Source: Bacteroidales bacterium
GTDB lineage: Bacteria > Bacteroidota > Bacteroidia > Bacteroidales > UBA932
Length of the DNA stretch: 37,131 nt
Direction: 5' to 3'
Assembly: GCA_015060255.1 (NCBI GenBank)
Contig: SUYV01000022.1
Coordinates: forward strand, 1-37,131
Shown in pieces: positions 7,594-17,553 of the stretch. The notes below the pieces were generated by a model. That model ran no database searches and was not told the origin of the DNA. It saw only the letters and a program-made list of their open reading frames with translations. Each line of letters opens with the position of its first letter. Within the stretch, counting starts at the first letter, position 1. A program made the position numbers and the translations under genes.

Positions 7594-9465
7594 ATGAGTT
7601 TCATGTACAACCCGTTTCCGTTTGACGATCCGAAACCGATCAACAGACCGAAACTTTCAGAAAAGACCATCAACTCCATAGTGGCAGGAGGAACTCCGAA
7701 TGTCGCAAAGAAATTTGTCGCGCAGATCGCCGACAGGGCAAAGGCAGAGGGTGTGATCGTAGGTATCGACGGATACACTACAGCCAACTGGAACCTCTTC
7801 GTCAACCTTGTGGCAAGAGAGTGTGTCATCAACGGCCTTGAGCTTGAAGTTGTCGATGCAGCCAAGGCTGTCCTCAAGTCAGGCAAGGAGATCGATGACA
7901 TGATCGACCCGCTCCTGATCTGGGACACAAAGATCGACCCTACCCTCCTCTATGGAAAGCTTTACCACGGAGGTTACATCGGTCTTTTCGACCAGACGAA
8001 GATGGAACAGTTCCGCAAGGACGTCCCTGCCATGAAGGCGCCAGGAAAGCTCGTCGTAGTAGCCGGATACGGCTGCATGGTCACAGAGCTCCGCGACCTC
8101 TATGACATCAAGTGCTGGTTTGACATCACTCCGATGAAGACCATGCTCCGCATCAGAGGCGGTGAATATTCAAACATCGGAAAAGAGCGTCCGGGTATCA
8201 TCAACCGCACCATCCGCCGCTGCTACTACTGCGACTTCGAGTGCGCAGTGCAGCTGAGAAAGGACCTCTGGAAAAACAATGTTCCAGACTATTTCTTCCT
8301 TGACAACGACCCTAAGAAACTCCAGATGATGCCTTTCGAGGCTTTCTCGGAGATCTGCGCAGAACTCGTGAAATATCCGTTCCGTGCAAAGCCATGCTAC
8401 CTCGAGGGAGTATGGGGCGGTTCATATATGAAGAAGCATCGTAACCTTCCGGAAGAGATGAGGAACGCCGCATGGGTGTTCGACTTCATCCCTATGGAGG
8501 TCAGCGTGCTTGTAGAGGCAGGCAAGGAGATGCTCGACATCAACTACTGCTCATTCGTTCACAAGGAAGGCATCAACCTCATGGGTGAGAAATGCGTGAA
8601 CAAGTACCAGGGATATTTCCCTATCCGCTTCAACTGGGACGATTCATACCACTCTACAGGAAACATGTCCATCCAGTGCCACTCGGACGGAAAGTTCAAC
8701 ATCGAGAACTACAACGAATTCGGCCGTCAGGACGAGAGTTACTACGTGGTGGTCACAGGCCATGAGGCAAAGACTTTCATCGGATTCCGAGACGATGCTG
8801 ACATCCCTCAGTTCTTCAAGGAGATCGAGGATGCCGATACAAAGCAGATACCATGTGACTACATGAAATATGTAAGCTATGAGGATTCCGTTCCCGGCCT
8901 CCAGGTGATGCTCCCTGCAGGAACAATCCACTCAAGCGGACGCAACCAGGTGATCCTTGAGATCGGCTCGCTCACTATCGGTTCATATACATATAAGATG
9001 TATGACTACCTCCGCCTCGACTTCGACGGCAAGCAGCGTCCGATCCACACTTACCTTGGAGAGAAGTGTGTGAACCAGAACAGAAGGGCTTCTGTCATCC
9101 ATGATCCGGACAGCCCTGACTACATAGTGCAGAAGCCTCGCCTCGACGCGAAAGGAGAAGGCTGGGAGGAGTACATCCTCGGTGAGAATCCTCAGATGTA
9201 CATCTCGCTCCGCCGCCTCGAGTTCGAGAAGATGTGCGAGCAGGACACAAAGAACGAGAAGTTCCATGTCCTTACTCTCGTAGACGGCGACAGAGCCCGC
9301 GTACGCAGCGTGGAGCATCCTGAGCGTTACTACGACATGGAGTTCATGGATATCGTCTGCGTTCCTGCAGATATGGGAAAATATGTTGTGGAAAACCTCG
9401 GCAAGGAGCCGATCCGCATCCATAAGACAACTCTTCGTGAAGGATTTGAAAATGATGAAAAATAG
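7594..9465 (+). CDS. class I mannose-6-phosphate isomerase-like cupin protein with long N-terminal domain
   Basis: A 623-residue cytoplasmic protein. The C-terminal half (about 330-560) resembles class I mannose-6-phosphate isomerases: SIQCHSDGKF matches the QxH zinc motif, Glu residues follow in NIENYNEFGRQDE, and MLPAGTIHSSG matches the PAGTIHA motif. The N-terminal half (about 30-280) looks like a nucleoside-kinase-like fold (VIVGIDGYTTANWN) but lacks a normal GxxGxGK Walker A loop, so ATP use is doubtful. A cysteine-containing RRCYYCDFEC segment lies near residue 210. It is far longer than the roughly 390 residues of E. coli ManA. Placed between the isomerase and the ROK kinase, it probably isomerises the phosphorylated sugar. 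Mannose-6-phosphate as substrate is a family-based guess. Confidence 0.75.
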   Translation: MSFMYNPFPFDDPKPINRPKLSEKTINSIVAGGTPNVAKKFVAQIADRAKAEGVIVGIDGYTTANWNLFVNLVARECVINGLELEVVDAAKAVLKSGKEIDDMIDPLLIWDTKIDPTLLYGKLYHGGYIGLFDQTKMEQFRKDVPAMKAPGKLVVVAGYGCMVTELRDLYDIKCWFDITPMKTMLRIRGGEYSNIGKERPGIINRTIRRCYYCDFECAVQLRKDLWKNNVPDYFFLDNDPKKLQMMPFEAFSEICAELVKYPFRAKPCYLEGVWGGSYMKKHRNLPEEMRNAAWVFDFIPMEVSVLVEAGKEMLDINYCSFVHKEGINLMGEKCVNKYQGYFPIRFNWDDSYHSTGNMSIQCHSDGKFNIENYNEFGRQDESYYVVVTGHEAKTFIGFRDDADIPQFFKEIEDADTKQIPCDYMKYVSYEDSVPGLQVMLPAGTIHSSGRNQVILEIGSLTIGSYTYKMYDYLRLDFDGKQRPIHTYLGEKCVNQNRRASVIHDPDSPDYIVQKPRLDAKGEGWEEYILGENPQMYISLRRLEFEKMCEQDTKNEKFHVLTLVDGDRARVRSVEHPERYYDMEFMDIVCVPADMGKYVVENLGKEPIRIHKTTLREGFENDEK

Positions 9466-10333
9466 CAATATGATTCTCCTTGACGTAGGAGGCACTTTCG
9501 TGAAGTCATCTCTGGGCATCGCCGGCAAAGGCGCTGTCGAGGGAACTTTTGCAAGCACTCCGATGTCGTCAGACGGTTCTGCAGAGGAGATCGCGGCATC
9601 GTTCCGCGCAGCAGTGGCAGGACAGATGGAAAGAGCAGCGGCAAACGGCGCACACATTGAGACGGTAAGCGTCGTAATGCCCGGCCCGTTCGACTACAAG
9701 AACGGCGGCGTATTCCTTATGAAGCACAAGTTTGCGGCAGTATACGGAAAGACCTTCCGCGAAATACTCGGCGAAGTCATCTCTCCTGAGACTCGTCTTG
9801 TCTTCGCACATGACGTGAACGGAGCACTCATGGGAGCGCTCATGCTGCGTCCTGAACTGAAGAAAGGAAACGTGGCCATGTCAACCCTCGGAACAGGTCT
9901 TGGATTCGCTTACGCAAAGGATGGCGTGATCCAGGAATCCTCTATGGGCTCGCCCTCTGTCGACCTCTGGGACACACCATATAACGGTGGCATTCTTGAA
10001 GATTTCGTGTCAAGAAGAGCAATCCTGCGCTTCTTTGCCGAGCAGGGCGGAGTCCTTGCCGAAGGAGAGGATGTGAAGGAGATTGCCGACAAGGCTCGCG
10101 AGGGTGACGAGAAGGCTCTCGAGGCATTCCGCTGCGCAGGCAGGCATTATGCCGCCGGAGCGAAGGATGTCGTGGAGAGGCTTCAGATAGGCCACCTTCT
10201 TTTTGCAGGCCAGATCGCGAAGTCGTTCGACCTCATGGAGAAGGAGATCGTGGAAGGACTCGGAGGTACTGTTGAAGTGTCTGTGGTGGATGACATCCAG
10301 GGCACCGTCCTCGTGGGAATCGCTTCACTGTAA
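9452..10333 (+). CDS. ROK-family sugar kinase (first of two)
   Basis: About 293 residues, cytoplasmic. The N-terminal phosphate-binding motif MILLDVGGTFVKSS, the central VSVVMPGPFD, the catalytic-type aspartate in FAHDVNGAL and the STLGTGLGFA loop mark a ROK kinase. The CxCGxxGC zinc motif of classical ROK glucokinases is absent. The start overlaps the end of the upstream gene by 14 bases: ATG at 9452, with GAAGGA about eight bases before it; ATGs at 9455 and 9470 are alternatives. The overlap suggests translational coupling with the cupin isomerase. It likely phosphorylates the sugar produced by, or feeding, the two isomerases. It differs clearly from the second ROK protein at 32518, so the two probably act on different sugars. 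Confidence 0.8.
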   Translation: MMKNSNMILLDVGGTFVKSSLGIAGKGAVEGTFASTPMSSDGSAEEIAASFRAAVAGQMERAAANGAHIETVSVVMPGPFDYKNGGVFLMKHKFAAVYGKTFREILGEVISPETRLVFAHDVNGALMGALMLRPELKKGNVAMSTLGTGLGFAYAKDGVIQESSMGSPSVDLWDTPYNGGILEDFVSRRAILRFFAEQGGVLAEGEDVKEIADKAREGDEKALEAFRCAGRHYAAGAKDVVERLQIGHLLFAGQIAKSFDLMEKEIVEGLGGTVEVSVVDDIQGTVLVGIASL

Positions 10334-10366
10334 ATTCATAGAAATAGATAACAAACTAACCTTATT

Positions 10367-13300
10367 ATGATGCTAACAAAACGTATGAACGGATTCAGAA
10401 GAGTGCTCGCGCTATGCTTCGTATCCGCTTGCGCCATGCTTTCAGCCTTCGCGCAAGACAGAAACGTCTCCGGTGTCATCCTGGATGAAACTGATACAGG
10501 AATCGCCGGTGCCTACGTTGTAGTAAAGGGAGAGACCCGTGGTGCGATGACCGACGACCAGGGTAGATTCAACATCAGCGTCTCTCCATCAGATGTACTC
10601 GTCGCATCATTCCTCGGATATCTTGACGAGGAAGTGAAAGTCGGCGACCAGACAAAGCTTACAATCAAGCTGGTTCCAGCTGCCAATGAACTCGAAGGAG
10701 TAGTCAAGGTGGCTTACGGTACCCAGAGAAAGGCTTCCGTTATCGGATCCATCAGTACCGTTGACATGGGAACCCTCGCTCAGTCACAAGGAAATCTCTC
10801 TACCAGCCTCGCCGGTAAGCTTGCCGGTGTGGTTGCAATCCAGAAGACCGGTGAGCCGGGTGCTTCAGCAGACTTCTGGATCCGTGGTGTGAGTACCTTC
10901 GGTGCCAACTCTACTCCGCTCATCCTCGTGGATGGTGTAGAGCGCAGCATGGACATGGTAGACACCGAGGACATCGCTTCCCTCTCTATCCTGAAGGATG
11001 CGTCTGCTACAGCGCTTTACGGTGTGCGCGGTGCGAACGGTATCGTGCTCATCACTACAAAGCGTGGTTCAGAGTCAAAGCCTCAGCTCACAATAAAGGT
11101 GGAGACAGGTATGACTTCTCCTGTAAAGCTTCCTGAAATGGCAAGCACAGGCGAGTTCATCGACTTCCTCAACAATATGTATGTAAACAGCGGCCAGGCA
11201 GCTATCTTCAATGATTTCCAGAAAGAGCAGTATCTTGCTACAGCCATGGGACTCGAGGGATGTGATCCTGATCTCTATCCGTCAGTAGACTGGGTGAACG
11301 AGACATTCAAGAACCAGGCTATGACTACAAGGGCCAATGTCGGAGTATCCGGAGGAACAAAGAGCGTCCGTTACTACGTCGGCGGTTCATACTACCTTGA
11401 AGACGGTATCCTCAACACTGCGGCAAACGACCGTTATGACGCCCAGATGAGCTACCAGAGGTTCAACTTCCGTACAAACGTGGACATCAACCTCACAAAG
11501 TCTACGGTTCTCGGCATGAACGTGTCTACACAGTTCACCGTAAAGAACTCTCCTGCAGCGGGTCTTGACGCTCTCCTCACTCAGACAATGACCATGACCC
11601 CTACTGCGATTCCGCTCAAGTATACAGACGGAACACTTGCTTCAATCAAGGGTACTCCAAACCCTTACAACCTCCTCAACGAGAGAGGTTATTCAAATAC
11701 CAGCAGTAACGTAGCGCAGTCTACGGTATCCCTCACTCAGGACTTCTCTGATTTCGTGACCGAGGGTCTTACCGCCCGCGTGGCTTTCTCATTCGATGCT
11801 ACCAATACCAACGTCCTGTCACGCAGCATCCTGCCGAAGACTTACAGGGCAATCGGAAGGGACGATGCAGGAAACATCCAGTATGAAGTGATCGATGATT
11901 ATGCCGGCTACATAACCCTCGATACATCACTTCCTAACACCAAGTCTCAGAACTCAAGGTACATCAATTTCGAGGGATCAATCAATTATGAACGTCAGTT
12001 CGCATACGCCCACAGGGTGAGTGCAATGGTGCTCTACAGTATGAGAAGCCTTCACCTCACCAACCCGGGAGCATATATCGCAGCTTTCCCATACAAGTCA
12101 ATGGGTGTTGCGGCACGTGCGACATATTCATACAAGGACCGCTACTTCTTCGAGTTCAACATGGGTTATAACGGATCTGAGAACTTCGCTCCGGGACACC
12201 GCTTCGGTTTCTTCCCTGCAGTAGCTGTCGGATACATGATCAGCAACGAGCCTTGGTGGGAGCCGGTATCTGACGTGATCAACCTCCTCAAGATCAAGGC
12301 TTCATATGGAAAGGTAGGTAATGATGAGATCGGTGGAAGCCGCCGTTTCGCATACAACACCACCATCAATACAAGCGCAACAGGTGCTGCATGGGGTACA
12401 GTTCCTAACTCTTCTGCTACCGGCTATCAGACCGTAGGCGGCATCACAACCGCAGAGATGGGTAACTCCGAGGTCGAGTGGGAGCAGGCTACAAAGAGCA
12501 ACGTCGGCATCGAGCTCGGTCTCTTCAACGACCTCACCATCCAGGCGGACCTTTTCCGCGACTACCGTGACGGCATCTTCCTCATGCGTCAGTCCACTCC
12601 TTCTGCAGTAGGTCTCCAGAAAGACCAGTATGTGAACATCGGAGAGATGCTCAACCGCGGTTTCGACATGTCTGTAGAGTATGACCATACATTCCTCAAC
12701 GGCTTCCGCGTTTCTGCAAGAGGAAACTTCACATTCAACCGCAACCGCCTCATCTATGACGACCAGCCTACACCGGTAGAGGAATACCTCAGCAACGTAG
12801 GATTCGCATACAACCAGAGAAAGGGTCTGATCTCATGCGGTCTCTTCGAGAGCCAGGAGGACATCGACAACTGGCCTGAGCAGACATTCGGTGACGTTCA
12901 GCCTGGTGACATCAAGTATAAGGACATCAACGGTGACGGTTATATAGACCAGTATGACAAGGTGGCCATCGGATATACCGCAATCCCTGAAATCAACTAC
13001 GGATTCGGCGTCAGCCTCGGCTACAAGGGCTTCGACCTCTCTGTATTCTTCAGCGGTGTTGCAAACGTTACACGCCAGATCGGAGGTTCCAACCTCTACG
13101 GTGCATCATCATCACCTCAGCTCACAGGACAGGTGTTCAGGGATGTGGCCCTCAATCACTGGACAGTAAGCAATCCAAATCCGAACGCACCATATCCAAG
13201 ACTCGGCACTACACGTTCGAACAACAACGTGCAGACTTCAGACTACTGGACTCGCGACATGAGCTTCCTCCGTATGAAGAACGCAGAGTTCGGATACACC

Positions 13301-13477
13301 TTCCCTAAGAAGTGGACAAAGAAGGCAGGAATCCAGGCCCTCCGCCTCTATGTGGCAGGAACCAACCTCCTCACCTTCTCCGAGTTCAAGCTCTGGGATC
13401 CTGAGCTTGAGACAGCAACAGGTGCAAGATATCCTATCACACGCAACGTAAGTCTCGGATTGAACATCAATTTCTAA
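10367..13477 (+). CDS. SusC/RagA-family TonB-dependent outer-membrane transporter
   Basis: A 1036-residue outer-membrane receptor. A signal peptide (about 1-30) is followed by a carboxypeptidase-D regulatory-like domain (about 32-110: NVSGVILDE...GAYVVVKG...DDQGRFNI). Next comes the plug with the typical SusC segment SILKDASATALYGVRGANG (about 205-225), then a beta barrel ending in aromatic Phe (LGLNINF). It imports large oligosaccharides with its SusD partner, powered by TonB-ExbBD. There is no extra N-terminal secretin/TonB-like signalling domain, so an ECF sigma/anti-sigma circuit is unlikely. It starts 33 bases after the ROK gene and is followed 10 bases later by susD. Its placement inside an operon headed by cytoplasmic catabolic genes is less common than susCD leading the operon. 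Confidence 0.95.
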   Translation: MMLTKRMNGFRRVLALCFVSACAMLSAFAQDRNVSGVILDETDTGIAGAYVVVKGETRGAMTDDQGRFNISVSPSDVLVASFLGYLDEEVKVGDQTKLTIKLVPAANELEGVVKVAYGTQRKASVIGSISTVDMGTLAQSQGNLSTSLAGKLAGVVAIQKTGEPGASADFWIRGVSTFGANSTPLILVDGVERSMDMVDTEDIASLSILKDASATALYGVRGANGIVLITTKRGSESKPQLTIKVETGMTSPVKLPEMASTGEFIDFLNNMYVNSGQAAIFNDFQKEQYLATAMGLEGCDPDLYPSVDWVNETFKNQAMTTRANVGVSGGTKSVRYYVGGSYYLEDGILNTAANDRYDAQMSYQRFNFRTNVDINLTKSTVLGMNVSTQFTVKNSPAAGLDALLTQTMTMTPTAIPLKYTDGTLASIKGTPNPYNLLNERGYSNTSSNVAQSTVSLTQDFSDFVTEGLTARVAFSFDATNTNVLSRSILPKTYRAIGRDDAGNIQYEVIDDYAGYITLDTSLPNTKSQNSRYINFEGSINYERQFAYAHRVSAMVLYSMRSLHLTNPGAYIAAFPYKSMGVAARATYSYKDRYFFEFNMGYNGSENFAPGHRFGFFPAVAVGYMISNEPWWEPVSDVINLLKIKASYGKVGNDEIGGSRRFAYNTTINTSATGAAWGTVPNSSATGYQTVGGITTAEMGNSEVEWEQATKSNVGIELGLFNDLTIQADLFRDYRDGIFLMRQSTPSAVGLQKDQYVNIGEMLNRGFDMSVEYDHTFLNGFRVSARGNFTFNRNRLIYDDQPTPVEEYLSNVGFAYNQRKGLISCGLFESQEDIDNWPEQTFGDVQPGDIKYKDINGDGYIDQYDKVAIGYTAIPEINYGFGVSLGYKGFDLSVFFSGVANVTRQIGGSNLYGASSSPQLTGQVFRDVALNHWTVSNPNPNAPYPRLGTTRSNNNVQTSDYWTRDMSFLRMKNAEFGYTFPKKWTKKAGIQALRLYVAGTNLLTFSEFKLWDPELETATGARYPITRNVSLGLNINF

Positions 13478-13487
13478 CAGACACATC

Positions 13488-15473
13488 ATGAAAAAATTCA
13501 TATATACATTATCGACATTCGTAGTGCTTGCGCTCGGCGCCGTGTCTTGCGACTCATACTTCGATGTGGAGCTTCAGGACCAGGCGACCATCGAGGAGAT
13601 GTTCAGCAAGAGAGGAACAGCCCGTCAGCTCGCAGCACACATGTATGCTTACCTTCCTAAGGAGGAGAATCCTGTGGATGCCACCACCGAGGGAGGTTTC
13701 TCAGGACGTACTGATGCACGCCAGGTCAACGCTTCTGCATATGCGAACAACGTATTCGACCTCCGCGTAGGTGACTACAGCCCTGCGTCAATCACAGGCT
13801 ATCAGCTTTGGGAGAATTACTACAAGGCAATCGCTCACTGTACTCTCGTCATCGACAACATTCACCTCGACAAGGAGGATAATGAGCAGGTTCGTGATTA
13901 TATGAAGGCTGAGGCCCGCTTCATGCGCGCTTTCTACTATTTCTGCCTTTTCCGTACATACGGTCCTGTCATCGTGTGGGGCGACAAGGCCGCTCCTTCA
14001 GATGCAGTGGGTTCTACTCTCGACAGAAATACTCTCGAAGAGAATATCAATTTCATCGTGTCGGAGCTTGACAAGGCTATCGAGGTGCTTCCTATGAGCA
14101 TCACCGAAGTCGGTCTTCAGGAAGGTTCGGACATGGGCCGCGCGACAAAGGGTGCAGCCATGGCCCTCAAGTCAAGAGTACTCCTCTATGCAGCGTCTCC
14201 GCTTTACAACGGAAACGAGCTTTATGCCGGCATGACAAACTACTACGGCAAGGAGATCTTCCCTCAGACCTATGATGCAAAGAAATGGGAAGAGGCCAAG
14301 AAGGCAGCCAAGGATGTCATCGACCTCAACTATTACAAGCTCGTAGATGCTGGTGCAGAGGCTACCGGTGACAGGTTCACCGACGGTATCAAGGCATACC
14401 AGAACATCTTCTTCGAGCAGTGGAACGACGAGACCATCTGGGGATGGTGGATGAACTTCTACACTGACTGGCTCGGCCGTACAGGAGGATTCATCGGTGC
14501 TTGCGCTCCACGTAACATCACAGTCGAGGGATGGCAGTCGCTTACTCCTTCATTCAAGCTTGTCGATGCATATGCAATGTATGAGTCAGGCCGTTATCCT
14601 GTGACCGGATATGACAGGACTTCGGGAATGGACGACTACTCTAAGCCTATCATCGACGCACAGGCAGGATATGAGGCTGAAGGATTCAGCATGACAACTC
14701 AGTACGAGGCTGAGTGGGCAGGCGAATTCGAGGCGCACAACTCTACTCTCGGACGTGAGCCGCGCTACTATGCTTCACTCGTTCCTAACGGATACTACTG
14801 GCCATGCGACCCTAAGCTCAAGACCATGACCAATCCTAAGACATCGTCTACAACATGGACTGCAGAGGACATGAGATGTCATTTCTGGAGAGGTTCAGGC
14901 GCGCTTTGCGAGCGTTGGGACCAGACTTCGTCAAACAACTATTTCGGTTATGCATGGCGTCGTCTCTACAAGGCAAACAACCCTCTTGACGTAGGAGCGG
15001 ACTATCAGCAGCTCAAGTATGTATACCCTGCATTCCGTCTTGCCGAGATCTTCTTCAACTATGCAGAGTGCTGCATCGAGACAGGAGACTATGCCGAGGC
15101 CATCAAATACCTCAACATGATCCGTAACCGTTCGGGCCTGAACAACCTCGAAGAGGCTTATCCGGGCATCGCAAGCGATCCTGAACTCCTCAGATGGTGC
15201 TTCCGTCAGGAGAAGATGATCGAGTTCGCTATCGAGGGTCCTATGCATTTCTATGACAGCTGCCGCTGGATGACCGCCGAGGAGAACTTCCCTGTTCTCA
15301 ACTGGACACTCAACCTCAACGACGCAGTCGACTATCATGATTCATGGGTTCGCTCAAGCGAAGACTTCCCTCTTGCAAAGCATGCGAAGTTCACAAAAAG
15401 AGACTATCTCTTCCCTCTCGATTCGGATCAGCTCGCAGAGATGACAAACTATACACAGAACTACGGATTCTAA
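13488..15473 (+). CDS. SusD/RagB-family surface glycan-binding lipoprotein
   Basis: A 661-residue lipoprotein with a lipobox ending in Cys21 (LGAVSCDSYFD). SusD features include the FMRAFYYFCLFRTYGPVIVWG helix (about 145-165), a RAT-like GAAMALKSRVLLYAASPLYNG segment, and the TPR-like FRLAEIFFNYAECCIETGDY near residue 515. It forms the lid of the SusC channel on the cell surface. It follows susC by 10 bases and precedes the next lipoprotein gene by five. At 661 residues it is somewhat longer than many SusD proteins (about 500-600), with inserts in the ligand-facing half. The glycan cannot be deduced. Confidence 0.95.
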   Translation: MKKFIYTLSTFVVLALGAVSCDSYFDVELQDQATIEEMFSKRGTARQLAAHMYAYLPKEENPVDATTEGGFSGRTDARQVNASAYANNVFDLRVGDYSPASITGYQLWENYYKAIAHCTLVIDNIHLDKEDNEQVRDYMKAEARFMRAFYYFCLFRTYGPVIVWGDKAAPSDAVGSTLDRNTLEENINFIVSELDKAIEVLPMSITEVGLQEGSDMGRATKGAAMALKSRVLLYAASPLYNGNELYAGMTNYYGKEIFPQTYDAKKWEEAKKAAKDVIDLNYYKLVDAGAEATGDRFTDGIKAYQNIFFEQWNDETIWGWWMNFYTDWLGRTGGFIGACAPRNITVEGWQSLTPSFKLVDAYAMYESGRYPVTGYDRTSGMDDYSKPIIDAQAGYEAEGFSMTTQYEAEWAGEFEAHNSTLGREPRYYASLVPNGYYWPCDPKLKTMTNPKTSSTTWTAEDMRCHFWRGSGALCERWDQTSSNNYFGYAWRRLYKANNPLDVGADYQQLKYVYPAFRLAEIFFNYAECCIETGDYAEAIKYLNMIRNRSGLNNLEEAYPGIASDPELLRWCFRQEKMIEFAIEGPMHFYDSCRWMTAEENFPVLNWTLNLNDAVDYHDSWVRSSEDFPLAKHAKFTKRDYLFPLDSDQLAEMTNYTQNYGF

Positions 15474-15478
15474 TCTGA

Positions 15479-17518
15479 ATGAATATGAAGAAGATTTTCA
15501 AGAATATCTTGCTTTCTGCACTGACGATTGCTGCCGTAGCATCCTGTGCGGATGACAGAAACAACTTTCTGCCTGAAGATTCATTCGGCTTCAACAACAA
15601 GGCCGGTGAAAACGTGCTTACCCTTCCTCTCTACGGAGGTTCATATGACATCGACGTGATCAAGAGCGGAAAGGGACTCAACGAAGGAGTTGTGAACATA
15701 ACAACTTCAAACCATGACCTGCTCAACTTCAACAAGCAGTACGGAGTCGAGTACATTCCTCTCCCAAGCGACCAGGATCTTTACTCATTCAGCACCGAAA
15801 GCCTTACTTTCGGCCTGGACGAAGTGACCAAGCCTGTGACCGTGTCATGGGATATTGCCAAGGTTGCCGCTTTCATGGAGCAGGAGCCTGCAAACCAGTA
15901 TTGCATCCCTGTGGCTCTCCGTTCGGACAATCTTGAAGTGAACGAAGGAAGAGAGGTGTTCATCCTCAACCTCGTGACTTCTACTATCACTGCAGAGCAG
16001 ACACTCCTCAGCCGCACTTACGAGTGGGAGTCTGAGCCTGCTTCTGAGACTATGGACATCACAGTACGCATCGACAAGGCCATCCCGGGCATCGACCTTA
16101 CAGTCGATTTCGAGGTTGACAACAGCCTTATCGCCGCATACAACGAGGCTAACGGAACCAACTATGAGGCTGCGCCGGAGGGACTTGTAACCGTAGGCGC
16201 CGACCCTGTCCTCAAGGCAGGTGAGGGATATGTCCTTCTCCCTGTGACCATCAATACCGAAGCTATCGCCGAAGATATGGAGATTGAGGTGGACGGCAAG
16301 ATGGAAACCAGACATCTGGTGAAGAGAAACTGGGACGGATATGTGGTTCCTCTCAAGATTTCTGGCATGTCTGTGGACGGAGTGAAGGTCACCAACGACC
16401 TTACATACATCGTAGTGAAGGGTCTCGAGCCTATACCTCCACAGCTCTTCAACCGCGTATGGGGCATCTATGCCACTTCATCTACAAATCCATGGCAGGC
16501 TACATTCGGACTTTCTGACTGCCGTAACTTCACTATGGACGATCAGTATATCTATATTCCTCAGTCTGCAGGCGGAGACCCTGTATTCAAGGCCATCAGC
16601 ATCACTGACCCTACTCAGGTGAAGAACGTGAATGTCGAGGGCGTAGCAGGTGGTACCCACACACTCTCATGCGCCAGAATGATTCCTAACACAGACCCTG
16701 CAGTCAACAATGGCAAGGACATCCTTTCTGCATGCTGTCTGTCTGTCGGAGACGGTTCACACCTCCACTTCTATGTATGGCTCAACGGCATCGACAACGC
16801 TCCTACCCTCAGCATGGTAGAGGACTCAGGACGTCGTCTCGGTGACAAGTACATCGTTGTCGGAAGCTGGAACAACGGTGAGGTATACTGCAAGGACTAC
16901 AACACAGGAAACATCGTTCGCTACGCAATGCTTGAAGGACGCTTCGGTGAATGGCCAGGCGCTGACGGCCTTGCATACGCACGCGGACGTTGCGACTACA
17001 ACGCATCAGTTGCTGACGCTGCAGGCTGCATCGGTTCTGCATACATCTATCCTGGCGCAGCAGGAGCTGTAGCAGGCACAGTTCCAGGATTCCTCGTTTC
17101 TTCAACTGCAAGTGCTCATTATGTAGCAAATGTTTCAGGTAATGTATACGCTTCATCTGCAGACCTCGGCCTGCCGTTGACTCACGGATACAGCTTCTTC
17201 AAGGATGACAAGACCAACCTGAACTACATCGCATACGTTGCACTCACTGCAAGCCAGGATCAGGGAAGCGTAAAGGTTATCTCAGACTTCAACGGAACTG
17301 CTGACGGATTCATGAGCGTGCTCCAGAAGAATGAGGTCATCTTCGAGGCTCCTGTCCAGGACGGCATGGACGCAACAGTGCTTTCACCATGCCCTGCAAC
17401 TCACTCTACAGGTGACTGCGTGGTACGTGAAATCAATGGAGAGACCTATATGGCAGTAATGATCCAGAACGTAGGTATCTCTGTATTCAAGATGAACGCA
17501 GGCTTCATCGCAGAGTAA
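15479..17518 (+). CDS. surface lipoprotein, DUF1735-like domains plus C-terminal propeller-like domain
   Basis: A 679-residue lipoprotein (start at 15479 or, more simply, at the ATG at 15485), lipobox AVASC. Two DUF1735-like beta domains occupy about 30-165 and 190-315, followed by a large repeat-rich beta domain from about 323 (LFNRVWGIY) to the end. That C-terminal domain is clearly related to residues 386-731 of the lipoprotein at 27913-30108; shared anchors are RVWG, MDD-YIYIP, VNNGKD and NGIDNAP. Proteins in this place after susD are usually surface glycan-binding proteins (SusE/F or SGBP-like). No enzymatic motif was seen. A strong hairpin follows the stop at 17554-17580, which may set the ratio of this gene and susCD to the downstream enzymes. 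Confidence 0.8.
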   Translation: MNMKKIFKNILLSALTIAAVASCADDRNNFLPEDSFGFNNKAGENVLTLPLYGGSYDIDVIKSGKGLNEGVVNITTSNHDLLNFNKQYGVEYIPLPSDQDLYSFSTESLTFGLDEVTKPVTVSWDIAKVAAFMEQEPANQYCIPVALRSDNLEVNEGREVFILNLVTSTITAEQTLLSRTYEWESEPASETMDITVRIDKAIPGIDLTVDFEVDNSLIAAYNEANGTNYEAAPEGLVTVGADPVLKAGEGYVLLPVTINTEAIAEDMEIEVDGKMETRHLVKRNWDGYVVPLKISGMSVDGVKVTNDLTYIVVKGLEPIPPQLFNRVWGIYATSSTNPWQATFGLSDCRNFTMDDQYIYIPQSAGGDPVFKAISITDPTQVKNVNVEGVAGGTHTLSCARMIPNTDPAVNNGKDILSACCLSVGDGSHLHFYVWLNGIDNAPTLSMVEDSGRRLGDKYIVVGSWNNGEVYCKDYNTGNIVRYAMLEGRFGEWPGADGLAYARGRCDYNASVADAAGCIGSAYIYPGAAGAVAGTVPGFLVSSTASAHYVANVSGNVYASSADLGLPLTHGYSFFKDDKTNLNYIAYVALTASQDQGSVKVISDFNGTADGFMSVLQKNEVIFEAPVQDGMDATVLSPCPATHSTGDCVVREINGETYMAVMIQNVGISVFKMNAGFIAE

Positions 17519-17553
17519 TCTTTTTGCAGATTTTTCTGAAATTTGATAATTTT

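Noticed and set aside
10334..10366. Separate promoter or riboswitch in front of susC
   Set aside because: The gap is only 33 bases with no TAnnTTTG element or structured leader; susC appears to be read from the upstream promoter.
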